Source of the DNA: an uncultured Porphyromonadaceae bacterium
GTDB lineage: Bacteria > Bacteroidota > Bacteroidia > Bacteroidales > Muribaculaceae
Assembly: GCA_900541865.1 (NCBI GenBank)
Contig: UQLO01000006.1
Span: 1-64,000, forward strand
Length of the DNA stretch: 64,000 nt
Direction: 5' to 3'
Shown here: positions 25,973 to 35,617 of the stretch, one piece after another
How positions within the stretch are numbered: position 1 is the stretch's first letter
Layout: each line of letters starts with the position of its first letter
Made by a program: the position numbers and the translations under genes
Notes under the pieces: model-generated
What the model saw: only the letters and a program-made list of their open reading frames with translations
Database searches by the model: none
Told to the model about the DNA's origin: nothing

Positions 25973-28900
25973 TGTTCCCGGTCTGTTTTGTGTTCGGCCT
26001 CTTCAGCCTCAAGACGTTGGTTTTCGCGTTCCTGTCGGCGGCGCACACGGCCCGGGGAGAGGAACATGTCGCCGACGCGCTGGAGCTTGCGGCGGTAGAC
26101 GAAGCCCACGCCGGTCTGGGTAATTTCGCCCTCGAGGATGCTTTCGTAGCCGGTGTGGCGGAATAGGCGCACATACATGCTGCGGGTGCGGTTGAGGAAG
26201 TACTCGAAGGATATGTCGTTGATGAGATTCTGCGAGAAGTTTTCGTCGGCGTTGGCGTCGGTGGAGTAGTTTCCGCCCACCACTATCTTGAACCGGTCGT
26301 TGAAGAGACTCTTGCTGACCTGATATGAATAGCTCATGGTCTGCGAGGTATTGCCGCCTACGGTGCGGTCGTACTGGTCGATGCCGAACGACACGTCCAC
26401 GCCCTTGATGGTGTTGGCGGCCCATTCGTTGAGCTGGCCGGCCAGGAAGCTGTAGAGAGGGCTGCTCAGCGAGGAGTTAGCCTTGGTTCCGGGTCCGGTG
26501 TAGACGTGGTAGAGCATAAGGTTCATGGCCTGGTTGGCACGCTGGTCGGGGCTCATGGAGGTAAGCTCGTTGGCCACGGAGATGTCGTCGTCGGTGGAGA
26601 GGTCGAAGGCCACGTTCATATGCTCCAGCGAGCCGGTGACGGAGAGGCCGACGTCGAAGTTGACCAGGCGGGAGTTTGCACCGCTTTGGGTCACGTTGGC
26701 CTTGACTATATTTATGGCGTGGATGTTGAGATTTGGGTTCATGATGTCGCCGCTGAAGCCCACGTAGCTGCCGCGCTGGAAGTTGAATGTCTGCTCGGAG
26801 AGCACGGGGGCCATGCCGTAGCGCGCGAAGCCCTTGTCGATGTTTATTCGGCCGGTTAGGCGCCCGCTGTTCATGGGAGTCATCGAGAAGGTAAGCCGGC
26901 CGTTGCTTTCGAGCTGCACCTTGTTCTTGCCTTCGGTGTCGAGGTCGACATTGATAATGGAGCCGTCGTCGATGGTCAGGGAGGCGTCGACGAGCATCAT
27001 CATGCCCTGCTGCTCCAGGGAGTCGGCGCGGGCCACGGCCAGTGAGTCGGTGAAGTTGACGAATTTCACCATGTCGCCGGCCGAGCGGTTGACAATCTGG
27101 GAGCCGGTGGCGGCCAGCACATAGGTGACGTTGGTCTCGGGGAGTATTGTAAGAGCGGCGTCGACGCTCATAAACTGCATGTTGCCGCGAATTTTGGCAT
27201 CAAGGTCGATGAAGGCTTTGCCGAAAACGTCGGCTCCGCGGGCGGCGCGGCGCGAGTTGACAATCTGAGTGCCGTTTGCGGCGAGGCGGAGGTCGAAGGC
27301 GGCGTTTGCCAGGTCGGTGAGGTCGACGGTGCCGTCGATGGTCAGAGGGTTGTCGTTGCAGGCTCTGATAGCGAAACCGCTGAGGTCGACCACGTTGTTG
27401 CGCACCGGAATGCTGTCTTCGCTCACTGAGTAGGAAGTGCCGAGCATGGCAACCTTTACGGCAGTGGAGTCGAAGTCGAGCCAGCCGTTGAGCACGGGTT
27501 GCTCCGTAGAGCCGGTTATGGCCAGCGAGCCGTTGAGCATGCCGGATAGTTTTGCGGTTCCGGCCGGCATGAAGGGATTGACGGTGGCCAGGGGGAAGCG
27601 AATCATGGAGAAGTCCAGATCGAAGGGGCTGGCAGCGGTGCTGTCGTTGAGTGCTCCGCGCACTGTGATTGTCTTGACGCCGTCGACAAGTAGAGCTGCG
27701 TTGGCCCGCAGGGTTCCGGTTCGGTCGGCGGAGACGTCGAAGTCGGCCTTGAAGTCGGCCACCCGGTCGCGGCCGTAGGTGAAGTTTGTGATTCCGGCGC
27801 TGCCGTGGCCCACCAGTGAGTTCTCAAGGCGGTTGAGGCGCATGTCGGCGCTGACGTCGCCCTTCATGGGTGGCGCCCAAGGATTGAAGGCTATCCAGTC
27901 CTGGATGTGGATGTCGGTGAGCTGCACCACAAGATCTCCGCCGACGGGCTGTATGCCGGCTATGGTGTCGGTGCTCATTGTGGGCCGCTCGGTGAAGATT
28001 GCCAGGGCGCTGTTGCCGCCGCGCATGCGCAGGTTGGCCTGAATTTCGCGGTGCGGAATGTTGAGGCTGAGGAAGTTGGAGTCGTTGACGGTCCAGGGTT
28101 GGTAGCCTATGGTGGGGTCGGTGGGCTTTATGGTCAGCACGAAGGTGGTGTCGGGGAGCGCCGTGAGGTCTGCTCCGATGTCGAAGCCCGTTTTTTGCTC
28201 CAGATTCTGCTGGTTGACAGCGATATGCGCCCGATTGCCGTGGAGGGCGCCGTCGAGGCGCACCCGATGCCACTGGTCGAGGTTGCCCGGTTGGTTGGCC
28301 AGACCGGCGTCGAAGCGCAGAATGGTATCGGTCTGTGCGGCTGAGAACCAGACCGAGTCGAGGGTCATGGAAGCCGTTGCCAGGCGGAGAGCGTCGAGGT
28401 TAAGGCGCAGAGTGGAGTCGTTTTCGGCATCGAGGCTCAGGCGCCGCAGCGACATCCCGCTCGCGGCCAGCACGTCGTTGACCAGATTGTCGGCACCTCC
28501 GTTTGCCACAAGATTGAACACCGGCAGGGCGCGGTGCAGGCTGTCGGGATCGAGGCGGAAGCTGCCTATCTGGCGCAAAATAAGCTCACCGGTCCGCGAG
28601 AAGGAGCCGATGAGGGAGTCGACGCCGCAAGGCGAGCTGAAGGCGGCGGCGAAGTCGCGGTTGGTGAGGTTGAGGTTTGTCAGGGAGTCGGTAGCGTCGA
28701 GGTGCAGACGGACGTCGCTCAGGGCGATTGTGCCGGAGAGCTGACGGTAGTACAAATCCTTGAGCACCACCGAGCCGCGATAAACACCGGTCTTGGGGCT
28801 GGCTTCGGCATCGAAGTCGGCGCTGATTTCCACCGTGCAAGGCTCCGGGGTGAAGCCCAAGGCATGAAGGTCGAGGTTTCGGCCGTCGATGGCGGCGGTC

Positions 28901-30807
28901 CAGATGTATGTGTCGCCGTCGAGGTTGCCGGAGGCATCCAAAGTAAGGTCGGCGTCGGAGTTGTCGGAGTTGAGATGAATGTCGGCGTGGCCGCCGGCGA
29001 GGTTGGCCTTGGCTGTTATGCCGCTGTAGCGCGTATTGTTGAAGGTAAGGGCGGCCACATTGGCGTCGGCCTCGAGCGAAGTTTCGGAAGCGAAGGGGTC
29101 GTAGCCGTGGCCGGTGCCGTCGACCGAAGCCGTAACGTCCTCGACGCCCAAAAGCGGCATGAAGGCCTGCACCGGGAAGCGGGTAGCGGCCGCGTGGAGA
29201 GTATAGTCTGTTGCGCGGCTGTTCCAAAGGGCGTTGAGGCGGAGTTCGCCGCTGCCCGTGGTGGCCGCGAGGTGCCCGTTGGCAACTCCGCTGTGCATTG
29301 CCACACGGCCGGTGAGCTGCAGCGGCGGTATGTTGATTTGTCGAGCCGTAGACGGTTCGAGAAGTTCGTTTTTGAGTGCCGTTACATTTATAATACGTCC
29401 GTTGAGGGCCACATCGCCTTCGATGGCAGCCGGGTCCATGAAATTGCCAACCCAGCCGTCGGCCGAGAGGGTCACGCAGCGGTTGATGCGCAGAGCCAAG
29501 TCGCTGATGTTGAGATGGCCGGTGGTGCCGTCGAGCTCACCGTCGAGTTCGATGGGGTTCTCCGAGGGCACGGCGGCCAGCATAGGCGCTGCCACAGGGA
29601 ACATCCGGGCGAGGTCGGCGGGAGCGAAACCGCTCCGTATGGAGAGAGCCAGCGGCAAGTCGGGATCGGTGGCGAGGTCGCCCATGCCGAGTTTGCCGGA
29701 GAAGTCGGCCTCGGTGCCGGCGGGGGTGTCGAGGGCGAAGTCGCGGAAAGTGAGTGCTATAGAATCGATATCGAGGGTGCCGGCGGCGTGAAGAGTTACT
29801 CCGCAGCGCTCGGTGGCCGTCAGCTCGATGGGTATTCGCACTGTGGTGGCCTGATTGTAGAAGTCGTGGATTGCGAGGCTCATCCCCGAAGCCTGGATGT
29901 AGCCGAAGTCGAGGCCGGGCGTGGGGTGGTAACCGGCTGTGGTATAGAGTCCTCGCGAGTCGGCGAAGGCAATACTGTCGATTGTCACCGTCCAGGGAGC
30001 CGTAACCGAAGTGTCGGCGGCGGCGGCGCGTTCCAAAGCGGCCTCCATAGGCGCGAAGGCTGCGAGCTGAGCCGAATCGGGCGCGATATATCGGGCATCG
30101 AGGCCGCGGCCGGTGAAGTTGTCCAGGGCGACCTTCTGCTCGAAGAGGTCTACAAGGCCTGCATTGAGCTCGGCGCGGGCGATGTGGGCCTTCAGAGTGT
30201 CGATCGAGGGCATAAGCCGCATGGTGTATGTGAAGTCGGAGAGCACAAAGCGGTGCAGTCCGATTGTCATGCGCTGCGGCGGCGAGGCCGGCTTGACCAC
30301 CGTATCGGGATTGAGAACCATTGCGAGCCTTCCGCCGGCGATGAGGCCTTCGGAGAGGGCAATATCCATGTCGCTCAGGCGCACTGTGGCCGGCCCTACG
30401 TAGAGCGAGTCGGCAGCTATGGTCATGAACATGGAGCTGTCGGGGCCTCCGATGCGGAAGCGGGCGTCGGCAATGTGGGCGCAGCTGAGGTCCACGTGGC
30501 CTATGAAGAGTCCCAGCGGATTGGCATCGGCCTCCAGAGAGCGTGCAGCCACGAGGGTGTCGGCGCCGTTGACAATGGCGAGCCCTCCCAGCTCGAGATT
30601 GAGCGGAAAGCGCAGCCGGAAGGAAGCCAGCTCGATGCGGGTGCCGTCTGCGCCGCTGCCGAAGCGGCCCAGCGCGGCCTCGCGCAGCATCGACTGTGCC
30701 CAGGGAGAGTACAGCACAATCACCAGACCGCACACCATCAGCAGCAGCCCCATGGCCACAAAGACCAGAGACTTAAGAGCTACGCGTGCTATGTTTTTGA
30801 AAGTCAC
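25969..30807 (-). CDS. tamB: TamB-like inter-membrane bridge protein (AsmA-like, DUF490)
   Basis: 1612 residues. One N-terminal membrane anchor (about 10-35, SLVFVAMGLLLMVCGLVIVLY) followed by a very long periplasmic beta-strand-rich body typical of the AsmA-like/TamB family, which forms a hydrophobic groove able to carry lipid between membranes. The last 350 residues correspond to the TamB C-terminal domain (DUF490), including TILPETNVTYVLAATGSQIVN and the FSQNLINDISFEYFLNRTRSMYVRLFRHTGYESILEGEITQTGVG end region (shown in parts). The tail is charged (RRRQERENQRLEAEEAEHK). First gene of a three-gene overlapping operon with tamA and the PAP2/barrel gene. A -7 box lies 101 bases upstream. Confidence 0.9.
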   Translation of the reverse strand: MTFKNIARVALKSLVFVAMGLLLMVCGLVIVLYSPWAQSMLREAALGRFGSGADGTRIELASFRLRFPLNLELGGLAIVNGADTLVAARSLEADANPLGLFIGHVDLSCAHIADARFRIGGPDSSMFMTIAADSLYVGPATVRLSDMDIALSEGLIAGGRLAMVLNPDTVVKPASPPQRMTIGLHRFVLSDFTYTMRLMPSIDTLKAHIARAELNAGLVDLFEQKVALDNFTGRGLDARYIAPDSAQLAAFAPMEAALERAAAADTSVTAPWTVTIDSIAFADSRGLYTTAGYHPTPGLDFGYIQASGMSLAIHDFYNQATTVRIPIELTATERCGVTLHAAGTLDIDSIALTFRDFALDTPAGTEADFSGKLGMGDLATDPDLPLALSIRSGFAPADLARMFPVAAPMLAAVPSENPIELDGELDGTTGHLNISDLALRINRCVTLSADGWVGNFMDPAAIEGDVALNGRIINVTALKNELLEPSTARQINIPPLQLTGRVAMHSGVANGHLAATTGSGELRLNALWNSRATDYTLHAAATRFPVQAFMPLLGVEDVTASVDGTGHGYDPFASETSLEADANVAALTFNNTRYSGITAKANLAGGHADIHLNSDNSDADLTLDASGNLDGDTYIWTAAIDGRNLDLHALGFTPEPCTVEISADFDAEASPKTGVYRGSVVLKDLYYRQLSGTIALSDVRLHLDATDSLTNLNLTNRDFAAAFSSPCGVDSLIGSFSRTGELILRQIGSFRLDPDSLHRALPVFNLVANGGADNLVNDVLAASGMSLRRLSLDAENDSTLRLNLDALRLATASMTLDSVWFSAAQTDTILRFDAGLANQPGNLDQWHRVRLDGALHGNRAHIAVNQQNLEQKTGFDIGADLTALPDTTFVLTIKPTDPTIGYQPWTVNDSNFLSLNIPHREIQANLRMRGGNSALAIFTERPTMSTDTIAGIQPVGGDLVVQLTDIHIQDWIAFNPWAPPMKGDVSADMRLNRLENSLVGHGSAGITNFTYGRDRVADFKADFDVSADRTGTLRANAALLVDGVKTITVRGALNDSTAASPFDLDFSMIRFPLATVNPFMPAGTAKLSGMLNGSLAITGSTEQPVLNGWLDFDSTAVKVAMLGTSYSVSEDSIPVRNNVVDLSGFAIRACNDNPLTIDGTVDLTDLANAAFDLRLAANGTQIVNSRRAARGADVFGKAFIDLDAKIRGNMQFMSVDAALTILPETNVTYVLAATGSQIVNRSAGDMVKFVNFTDSLAVARADSLEQQGMMMLVDASLTIDDGSIINVDLDTEGKNKVQLESNGRLTFSMTPMNSGRLTGRINIDKGFARYGMAPVLSEQTFNFQRGSYVGFSGDIMNPNLNIHAINIVKANVTQSGANSRLVNFDVGLSVTGSLEHMNVAFDLSTDDDISVANELTSMSPDQRANQAMNLMLYHVYTGPGTKANSSLSSPLYSFLAGQLNEWAANTIKGVDVSFGIDQYDRTVGGNTSQTMSYSYQVSKSLFNDRFKIVVGGNYSTDANADENFSQNLINDISFEYFLNRTRSMYVRLFRHTGYESILEGEITQTGVGFVYRRKLQRVGDMFLSPGRVRRRQERENQRLEAEEAEHKTDREQ

Positions 30808-30907
30808 GACAAAAAGGGTGTGATGAAACGTGAGTGTGATGAATGTGGACTGTACAAATACGAACGCCCGTCGGCCTGCAAAAGTTCACCGGCGCGCCTT
30901 CACCCTG

Positions 30908-30915
30908 CAAAGGTA
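30908..30915 (-). promoter_or_regulatory. -7 box (TACCTTTG) for the tamB-tamA-PAP2 operon
   Basis: Exact TAnnTTTG on the minus strand, giving a leader of roughly 95 bases before the tamB ATG. Confidence 0.5.
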
Positions 30916-31031
30916 CGCCAAAATCCCGAGAAAACGGCAGAAATGTCAATCGAGAACGGCGATAGAGCCGCTCTCCTGAAGCGGGGGCGTAAAAAAAACG
31001 GTATGCATTTCACCGAATGGGAATAAATGAG

Positions 31032-31039
31032 TACCTTTG
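31032..31039 (+). promoter_or_regulatory. -7 box (TACCTTTG) for the patatin operon
   Basis: Exact TAnnTTTG 19 bases before the ATG at 31058. It contains the TTG at 31037 that would otherwise be the longer start, so it decides the start. Confidence 0.65.
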
Positions 31040-31057
31040 CGGAAGATTTGCACGCGT

Positions 31058-31894
31058 ATGGATTCTAACCAGACAAATACTGCCCCCCGCCCGTACCGCC
31101 TCGGCGTGGCCCTGAGCGGCGGCGGCGCTCGCGGTTTTGCCCATGCGGGCGCCCTGCTGGCCATCGAGGAGGCCGGACTGCGCCCCGACGTCATTGCCGG
31201 CGTCAGCGCCGGCTCCATAGTTGCCGTGCTCTATGCCGGCGGCGTTCGCCCCATCGACATGCCCGACCTTTTCGCCAAAGCCAATATGCGCGACTTCGCC
31301 GAGCTCAGTTTCGGCGCCGGCGGCCTCTTCAGCATCGACAAAATACAGCGGTTCATCTACAACGCCATTGCTCCGGCGCGACGTCTCGAAGACCTCCGCA
31401 TACCTACTTATATAGGCGTTACAGACCTCGACCGCGGCGTGCCCGCCGTGTTCGACCGCGGCGAAATAGGTCCGCGAATGGTGGCCTCGTGCTCTATTCC
31501 GATAGTATTCAAACCGATGAAAATCGACGGGGTGCACTACGTCGACGGCGGCGTGCTCCGCAACCATCCCGCATGGATTATCCGCGACAAATGCGACTTC
31601 CTCATCGGTGTAAACGTGAGCCCGCTCGACACCGACAACCGCTACCGCAACCTCATCGACGTGGCGCTGCGCACCTACAACCTGATGGCGAAGGCCAACC
31701 AGTCGCACGACATGGAGATGTGCGACATCTCGGTGGAGACGCCCGAAATAGCGCACTACGCCGTGTTCAATCTCAAAAACATCAAGAACATTTTCCTGAG
31801 CGGCTACATCCACACCCGGCGCGCACTGCGAAACGCCGGAATGTGGAATCCGCAGGGCCCGGCACCGAGGGTGCCAAACCTCAACGAGCCATGA
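31058..31894 (+). CDS. Patatin-like phospholipase (RssA/NTE type)
   Basis: 278-residue lipid acyl hydrolase with a Ser-Asp dyad and no signal peptide, so probably cytoplasmic or at the inner membrane face. Seen: the oxyanion-hole glycine run ALSGGGARGFAHAG, the nucleophile elbow GVSAGS (Ser50), and the catalytic Asp in YVDGGVLRNHP (Asp163). The ATG at 31058 is used because the upstream TTG overlaps the -7 box. Its stop overlaps the start of the GH13 gene (ATGA), so translation of the two is coupled. Its substrate is probably a phospholipid or lysophospholipid. Confidence 0.9.
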   Translation: MDSNQTNTAPRPYRLGVALSGGGARGFAHAGALLAIEEAGLRPDVIAGVSAGSIVAVLYAGGVRPIDMPDLFAKANMRDFAELSFGAGGLFSIDKIQRFIYNAIAPARRLEDLRIPTYIGVTDLDRGVPAVFDRGEIGPRMVASCSIPIVFKPMKIDGVHYVDGGVLRNHPAWIIRDKCDFLIGVNVSPLDTDNRYRNLIDVALRTYNLMAKANQSHDMEMCDISVETPEIAHYAVFNLKNIKNIFLSGYIHTRRALRNAGMWNPQGPAPRVPNLNEP

Positions 31895-33669
31895 CTTCCG
31901 CCAAGAAAACCAATAAACCCGCCAGCGCCCCGCAGCCCGCGGCAAAACCGGTCATCTATCAGCTGATGACGCGACTGTTCACCAACTACTGCGACACTCC
32001 GCAGGTGAACGGCACCCTCGAAACCAACGGCTCCGGCAAACTCAACCTCATCAACTCCACCATACTGGCCAACATCGCCGACTTGGGCGCGACCCACGTG
32101 TGGTTCACCGGCGTGATTGAGCACGCCCACAACGCCGACTACACCGCCTACGGCATACCGCGCCACAATGCGCACGTGGTCAAAGGCAACGCCGGCAGCC
32201 CCTACGCCATCACCGACTACTACGACATCGACCCCGACCTGGCCGTCGACGTTCCGAACCGCATGGCAGAATTCGAGGCCCTGGTGGAGCGCACGCACCG
32301 CGCCGGCCTTAAGGTGGTTATTGACTTCGTGCCCAACCACGTCGGCCGCCAGTATGCCTCCGACGCCAAACCGGCCGGCATAAGCGACTTCGGCCAGGGC
32401 GACAACCCGGAGATGTTCTTCCGCCGCGACAACAACTTCTACTATATCACCCGCCAGCAGTTCGCACCCTCCATCGACCTGGGCAGCGGAGCCGACCAGT
32501 ACGTCGAATTTCCCGCCAAGGCCTCCGGCAACGACTGCTTCACAGCCTTTCCGGGCCGCAACGACTGGTACGACACCGTCAAGCTCAACTACGGCGTAGA
32601 CCCCGGCAACCCCACTCCGAGTTTCGACCCCGTACCGGACACTTGGTTCAAGATGCTCCACATTCTGCGTTTCTGGGCCGCTAAGGGCGTCGACGCTTTC
32701 CGCTGCGACATGGTCCATATGGTGCCCCTGGAGTTCTGGGAGTGGGCCGTTCCGCAGGTCAAGAGCCACTATCCCGGCACGCAGTTCATAGCCGAAATCT
32801 ACGACGTCGGCCTCTACCGCCCCTACATAGAGCGCGGCGGATTCGACTACCTCTACGACAAGGTGAATCTCTACGACACCCTGCGCGCCATAGAAACCGC
32901 CAACCACTCGGCGGCAACACTGACAAACTGCTGGCAGACCGTAGAAGGCATCGGTGGCAATATGCTCAACTTCCTGGAGAACCACGACGAACAGCGCTTC
33001 GCCAGCCCCTTCTACGCCGGCGACGCCGCCAAGGTGACGCCCTCGCTGGTGGTGAGCACGTTGATGGGCACCGGGCCCATGATGATCTACTTCGGTCAGG
33101 AGCTGGGCGAGCCCGGCACCGACGCCGAGGGCTACAGCGGCCTGGACGGCCGCACCACCATATTCGACTATTGGAGCGTGGCCACGGTGCGCCGCTGGCT
33201 CAACCGCGGCGACTGCCGCGGCCCCCTGACGGCCGACCAAAAGAAGCTCCGCGTGCTCTACCGCCGCGTGCTGCGCCTGGCAAACTGCGAAGCTGCCGCC
33301 GCCCGCGGCGCCTTCTTCGACCTTATGTACGTCAACTACTCCAATCCGGAGGTCAACCCGCACCGCCACTACATCTTCCTGCGCCACTTCGAAGGCGAGC
33401 TGCTGGTGGTGGCCGTCAACTTCGGCGAGTCCGACAGCACGCTGCGCGTCAACATTCCGGTCCACGCCTTCGAGTGTCTGGGCATGCCCCAGGGCATCGA
33501 CCCGGCCGCCGTCGAGTTGCTCACCGGCACCGTGGCGCCCAAGCGGCTGAGCGCCACCGAGCCCTTCGAGGCTTTCGTGCCGGCCCACGGCGCCGCCGTG
33601 TGGAAACTCACGGCGCAGTCCATGAAGCCGCTCGAGCATGCGGGCGCCCCAACATCGGCAGAAAAATAA
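31891..33669 (+). CDS. GH13 alpha-amylase-family enzyme, cytoplasmic
   Basis: 592 residues acting on alpha-1,4/1,6 glucans or related saccharides. No signal peptide, so intracellular. The catalytic barrel shows all four GH13 regions: DFVPNH (I), DAFRCDMVH with nucleophile Asp273 (II), AEIYD with acid/base Glu302 (III), and LENHDEQ with Asp366 (IV). A C-terminal beta domain follows (about 500-590). The start ATG at 31891 overlaps the patatin stop; the open frame extends further upstream but that part is the shadow of the patatin gene. Exact specificity (maltodextrin hydrolysis or transglycosylation) cannot be read. Confidence 0.9.
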   Translation: MTSAKKTNKPASAPQPAAKPVIYQLMTRLFTNYCDTPQVNGTLETNGSGKLNLINSTILANIADLGATHVWFTGVIEHAHNADYTAYGIPRHNAHVVKGNAGSPYAITDYYDIDPDLAVDVPNRMAEFEALVERTHRAGLKVVIDFVPNHVGRQYASDAKPAGISDFGQGDNPEMFFRRDNNFYYITRQQFAPSIDLGSGADQYVEFPAKASGNDCFTAFPGRNDWYDTVKLNYGVDPGNPTPSFDPVPDTWFKMLHILRFWAAKGVDAFRCDMVHMVPLEFWEWAVPQVKSHYPGTQFIAEIYDVGLYRPYIERGGFDYLYDKVNLYDTLRAIETANHSAATLTNCWQTVEGIGGNMLNFLENHDEQRFASPFYAGDAAKVTPSLVVSTLMGTGPMMIYFGQELGEPGTDAEGYSGLDGRTTIFDYWSVATVRRWLNRGDCRGPLTADQKKLRVLYRRVLRLANCEAAAARGAFFDLMYVNYSNPEVNPHRHYIFLRHFEGELLVVAVNFGESDSTLRVNIPVHAFECLGMPQGIDPAAVELLTGTVAPKRLSATEPFEAFVPAHGAAVWKLTAQSMKPLEHAGAPTSAEK

Positions 33670-33692
33670 ACTACCTTCATACGTCATATCCA

Positions 33693-34637
33693 ATGGATAC
33701 TCCTAATCCCACTTTCAAGATTTTCGCCGGCGAAGCTTCGCGCTATATGGCCGAGGAAATCTGCAAAGAACTCGGTGTAGAACTCGGCAACATGAAAATC
33801 GACCATTTTGCCGACGGTGAATTCGAAGTATGCTTCGAGGAATCCGTACGCGGCCGCCAGGTGTTCCTTGTGCAGAGCACCTTCCCGAACTGCGACAACC
33901 TCATGGAGCTGCTTCTGATGATAGATGCCGCCAAGCGCGCCTCGGCCAGCAACGTAGTTGCCGTGATGCCCTACTTCGGCTGGGCACGCCAGGACCGCAA
34001 GGACAAGCCGCGCGTGAGCATCGCCGCCAAGCTCGTCAGCGACATGCTGGTTACCGCCGGCGCCGACCGCGTCATCACCATGGACCTGCACGCCGACCAG
34101 ATTCAGGGCTTCTTCAACATCCCCGTCGACCACCTGTACGCTTCGTCGGTGTTCATTCCCTACATCCAGAGCCTCAAACTGGAGGATATGGTCATCGCCA
34201 CTCCCGACGTCGGCGGTGCCAAGCGCGCCAACAACTACGCCAAGTATCTCGATGTGCCCCTGGTGCTCTGCCACAAGCAGCGCGCCAAGGCTAACGTGGT
34301 GGCCAAGATGACCGTTATCGGCGACGTCAAGGACAAAAACGTTATCCTGGTCGACGATATGGTCGACACCGCCGGCACCATCACCAAGGCCGCCGACCTT
34401 ATGAAGGAAAACGGCGCCAAGAGCGTACGCGCACTCTGCTCCCACGCCATCATGAGCGACCCCGCCAGCGAACGCGTCGACAACTGCGCCCTCGAGGAGA
34501 TGATTTTCACAAACTCCATCCCCTTCCGCAAGGAGTGCCGCAAGGCCACCATCATCTCGGTGGCCCGCCTCTTCGCCGACACCATCCGCCGCGTTCACTC
34601 CAACCAGAGTATCTCTTCGCAATACCTTATTAAATAA
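33693..34637 (+). CDS. prs: Ribose-phosphate pyrophosphokinase
   Basis: Makes PRPP from ribose-5-phosphate and ATP for nucleotide, histidine and tryptophan synthesis. 314 residues, standard size. Seen: the DGEFEVCFEESVRG region, PYFGWARQDRKDKPR flexible loop, DLHADQIQGFF, and the PRPP-binding signature NVILVDDMVDTAGTI. It lies 23 bases after the GH13 gene and one base before the dehydrogenase gene, so it is within the same run of genes. Start at 33693 fits the family's beginning (FKIFAG). Confidence 0.97.
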   Translation: MDTPNPTFKIFAGEASRYMAEEICKELGVELGNMKIDHFADGEFEVCFEESVRGRQVFLVQSTFPNCDNLMELLLMIDAAKRASASNVVAVMPYFGWARQDRKDKPRVSIAAKLVSDMLVTAGADRVITMDLHADQIQGFFNIPVDHLYASSVFIPYIQSLKLEDMVIATPDVGGAKRANNYAKYLDVPLVLCHKQRAKANVVAKMTVIGDVKDKNVILVDDMVDTAGTITKAADLMKENGAKSVRALCSHAIMSDPASERVDNCALEEMIFTNSIPFRKECRKATIISVARLFADTIRRVHSNQSISSQYLIK

Positions 34638-34638
34638 A

Positions 34639-35607
34639 GTGAAGTTCGACCGTCTTGTCGTTCTCGACGCCCACACTCTCTATCCCGCCGGCGACAGCCG
34701 GTGGGATGTGTTTGCCGACTATGCCGCTTCGTGCACCTTCTACGAGCGCACTCGCTCCGAAGAGCTTGCCGAACGCATTGCCGGCGCCGACGCCGTGCTC
34801 ACCAACAAGGTAGCTCTCGACGCCGGCGTCTTCGCCGACAATCCGTCTCTGCGCTATGTCGGCGTGCTTGCCACGGGCTACAACATCGTCGACACCGCGG
34901 CGGCTGCCGCCGCCGGGGTGACAGTCACCAACGTGCCGGCCTACAGCACTGCCTCGGTGGCCCAGACGGCCATCGCCCTTCTGCTGGCGGCAGCTCAGCA
35001 CGTCGAGGTCTACGCCCACGAAAACGCCATGGGGCGCTGGGCAGAGTCGCTCGACTTCAGCTATCGCCTGGGCGAATGGCACGAGCTGGCCGGCAAGACT
35101 ATAGGCATCGTAGGCTTCGGCAACACCGGGAGCGCCACCGCGGCCATAGCCTCCGCTCTGGGCATGAAGGTGGCTGTGTATACCTCCAAGGCGCAGGAGG
35201 CTCTGCCGCAGGGCTATCGCAAGGTTTCGCTCGACGAGATTTTCGCCGACTCCGACGTTGTCAGCCTCCACTGCCCTCTCACTCCCGACACCCGGAATAT
35301 GGTCAATGCCGAGCGCCTGGCTTCCATGAAGCCCTCGGCCATACTTATCAACACAGCCCGCGGGCCTCTTGTCGACGAGTATGCCCTCGCAGTGGCACTC
35401 TCCACAGGCATAATAGCCGCCGCCGGGCTGGATGTGATGGCTCAGGAGCCTCCCGTGCCGGAAAATCCGCTCATCGACTGCCACAACTGCCTCATCACTC
35501 CTCATATAGCATGGGCTTCGGCCGAGGCCAGAGCCCGACTCATGGACACAACTATCGGCAATGTGCGGGCCTTCCTCGACGGAAAGCCCCGCAATGTCGT
35601 GAACTAA
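34639..35607 (+). CDS. D-2-hydroxyacid dehydrogenase (NAD-binding)
   Basis: 322-residue cytoplasmic enzyme reducing 2-keto acids such as hydroxypyruvate or glyoxylate. Seen: the Rossmann motif GIVGFGNTGSATAAIA, the substrate/cofactor Arg in NTARGPLVDE, the Glu region AAGLDVMAQEPP, and the catalytic His in LITPHIAWAS. Closest in pattern to HprA/glycerate dehydrogenases. It uses a GTG start at 34639, one base after the prs stop, which suggests tight coupling to prs; the first internal ATG would lose the N-terminal strand. Confidence 0.88.
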   Translation: MKFDRLVVLDAHTLYPAGDSRWDVFADYAASCTFYERTRSEELAERIAGADAVLTNKVALDAGVFADNPSLRYVGVLATGYNIVDTAAAAAAGVTVTNVPAYSTASVAQTAIALLLAAAQHVEVYAHENAMGRWAESLDFSYRLGEWHELAGKTIGIVGFGNTGSATAAIASALGMKVAVYTSKAQEALPQGYRKVSLDEIFADSDVVSLHCPLTPDTRNMVNAERLASMKPSAILINTARGPLVDEYALAVALSTGIIAAAGLDVMAQEPPVPENPLIDCHNCLITPHIAWASAEARARLMDTTIGNVRAFLDGKPRNVVN

Positions 35608-35617
35608 AACATACTAC

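Noticed and set aside
28534..31026. 830-codon open frame antisense to tamB
   Set aside because: Low-complexity Gly/Val/Glu-rich translation without signal or motif; tamB on the other strand has full family features.
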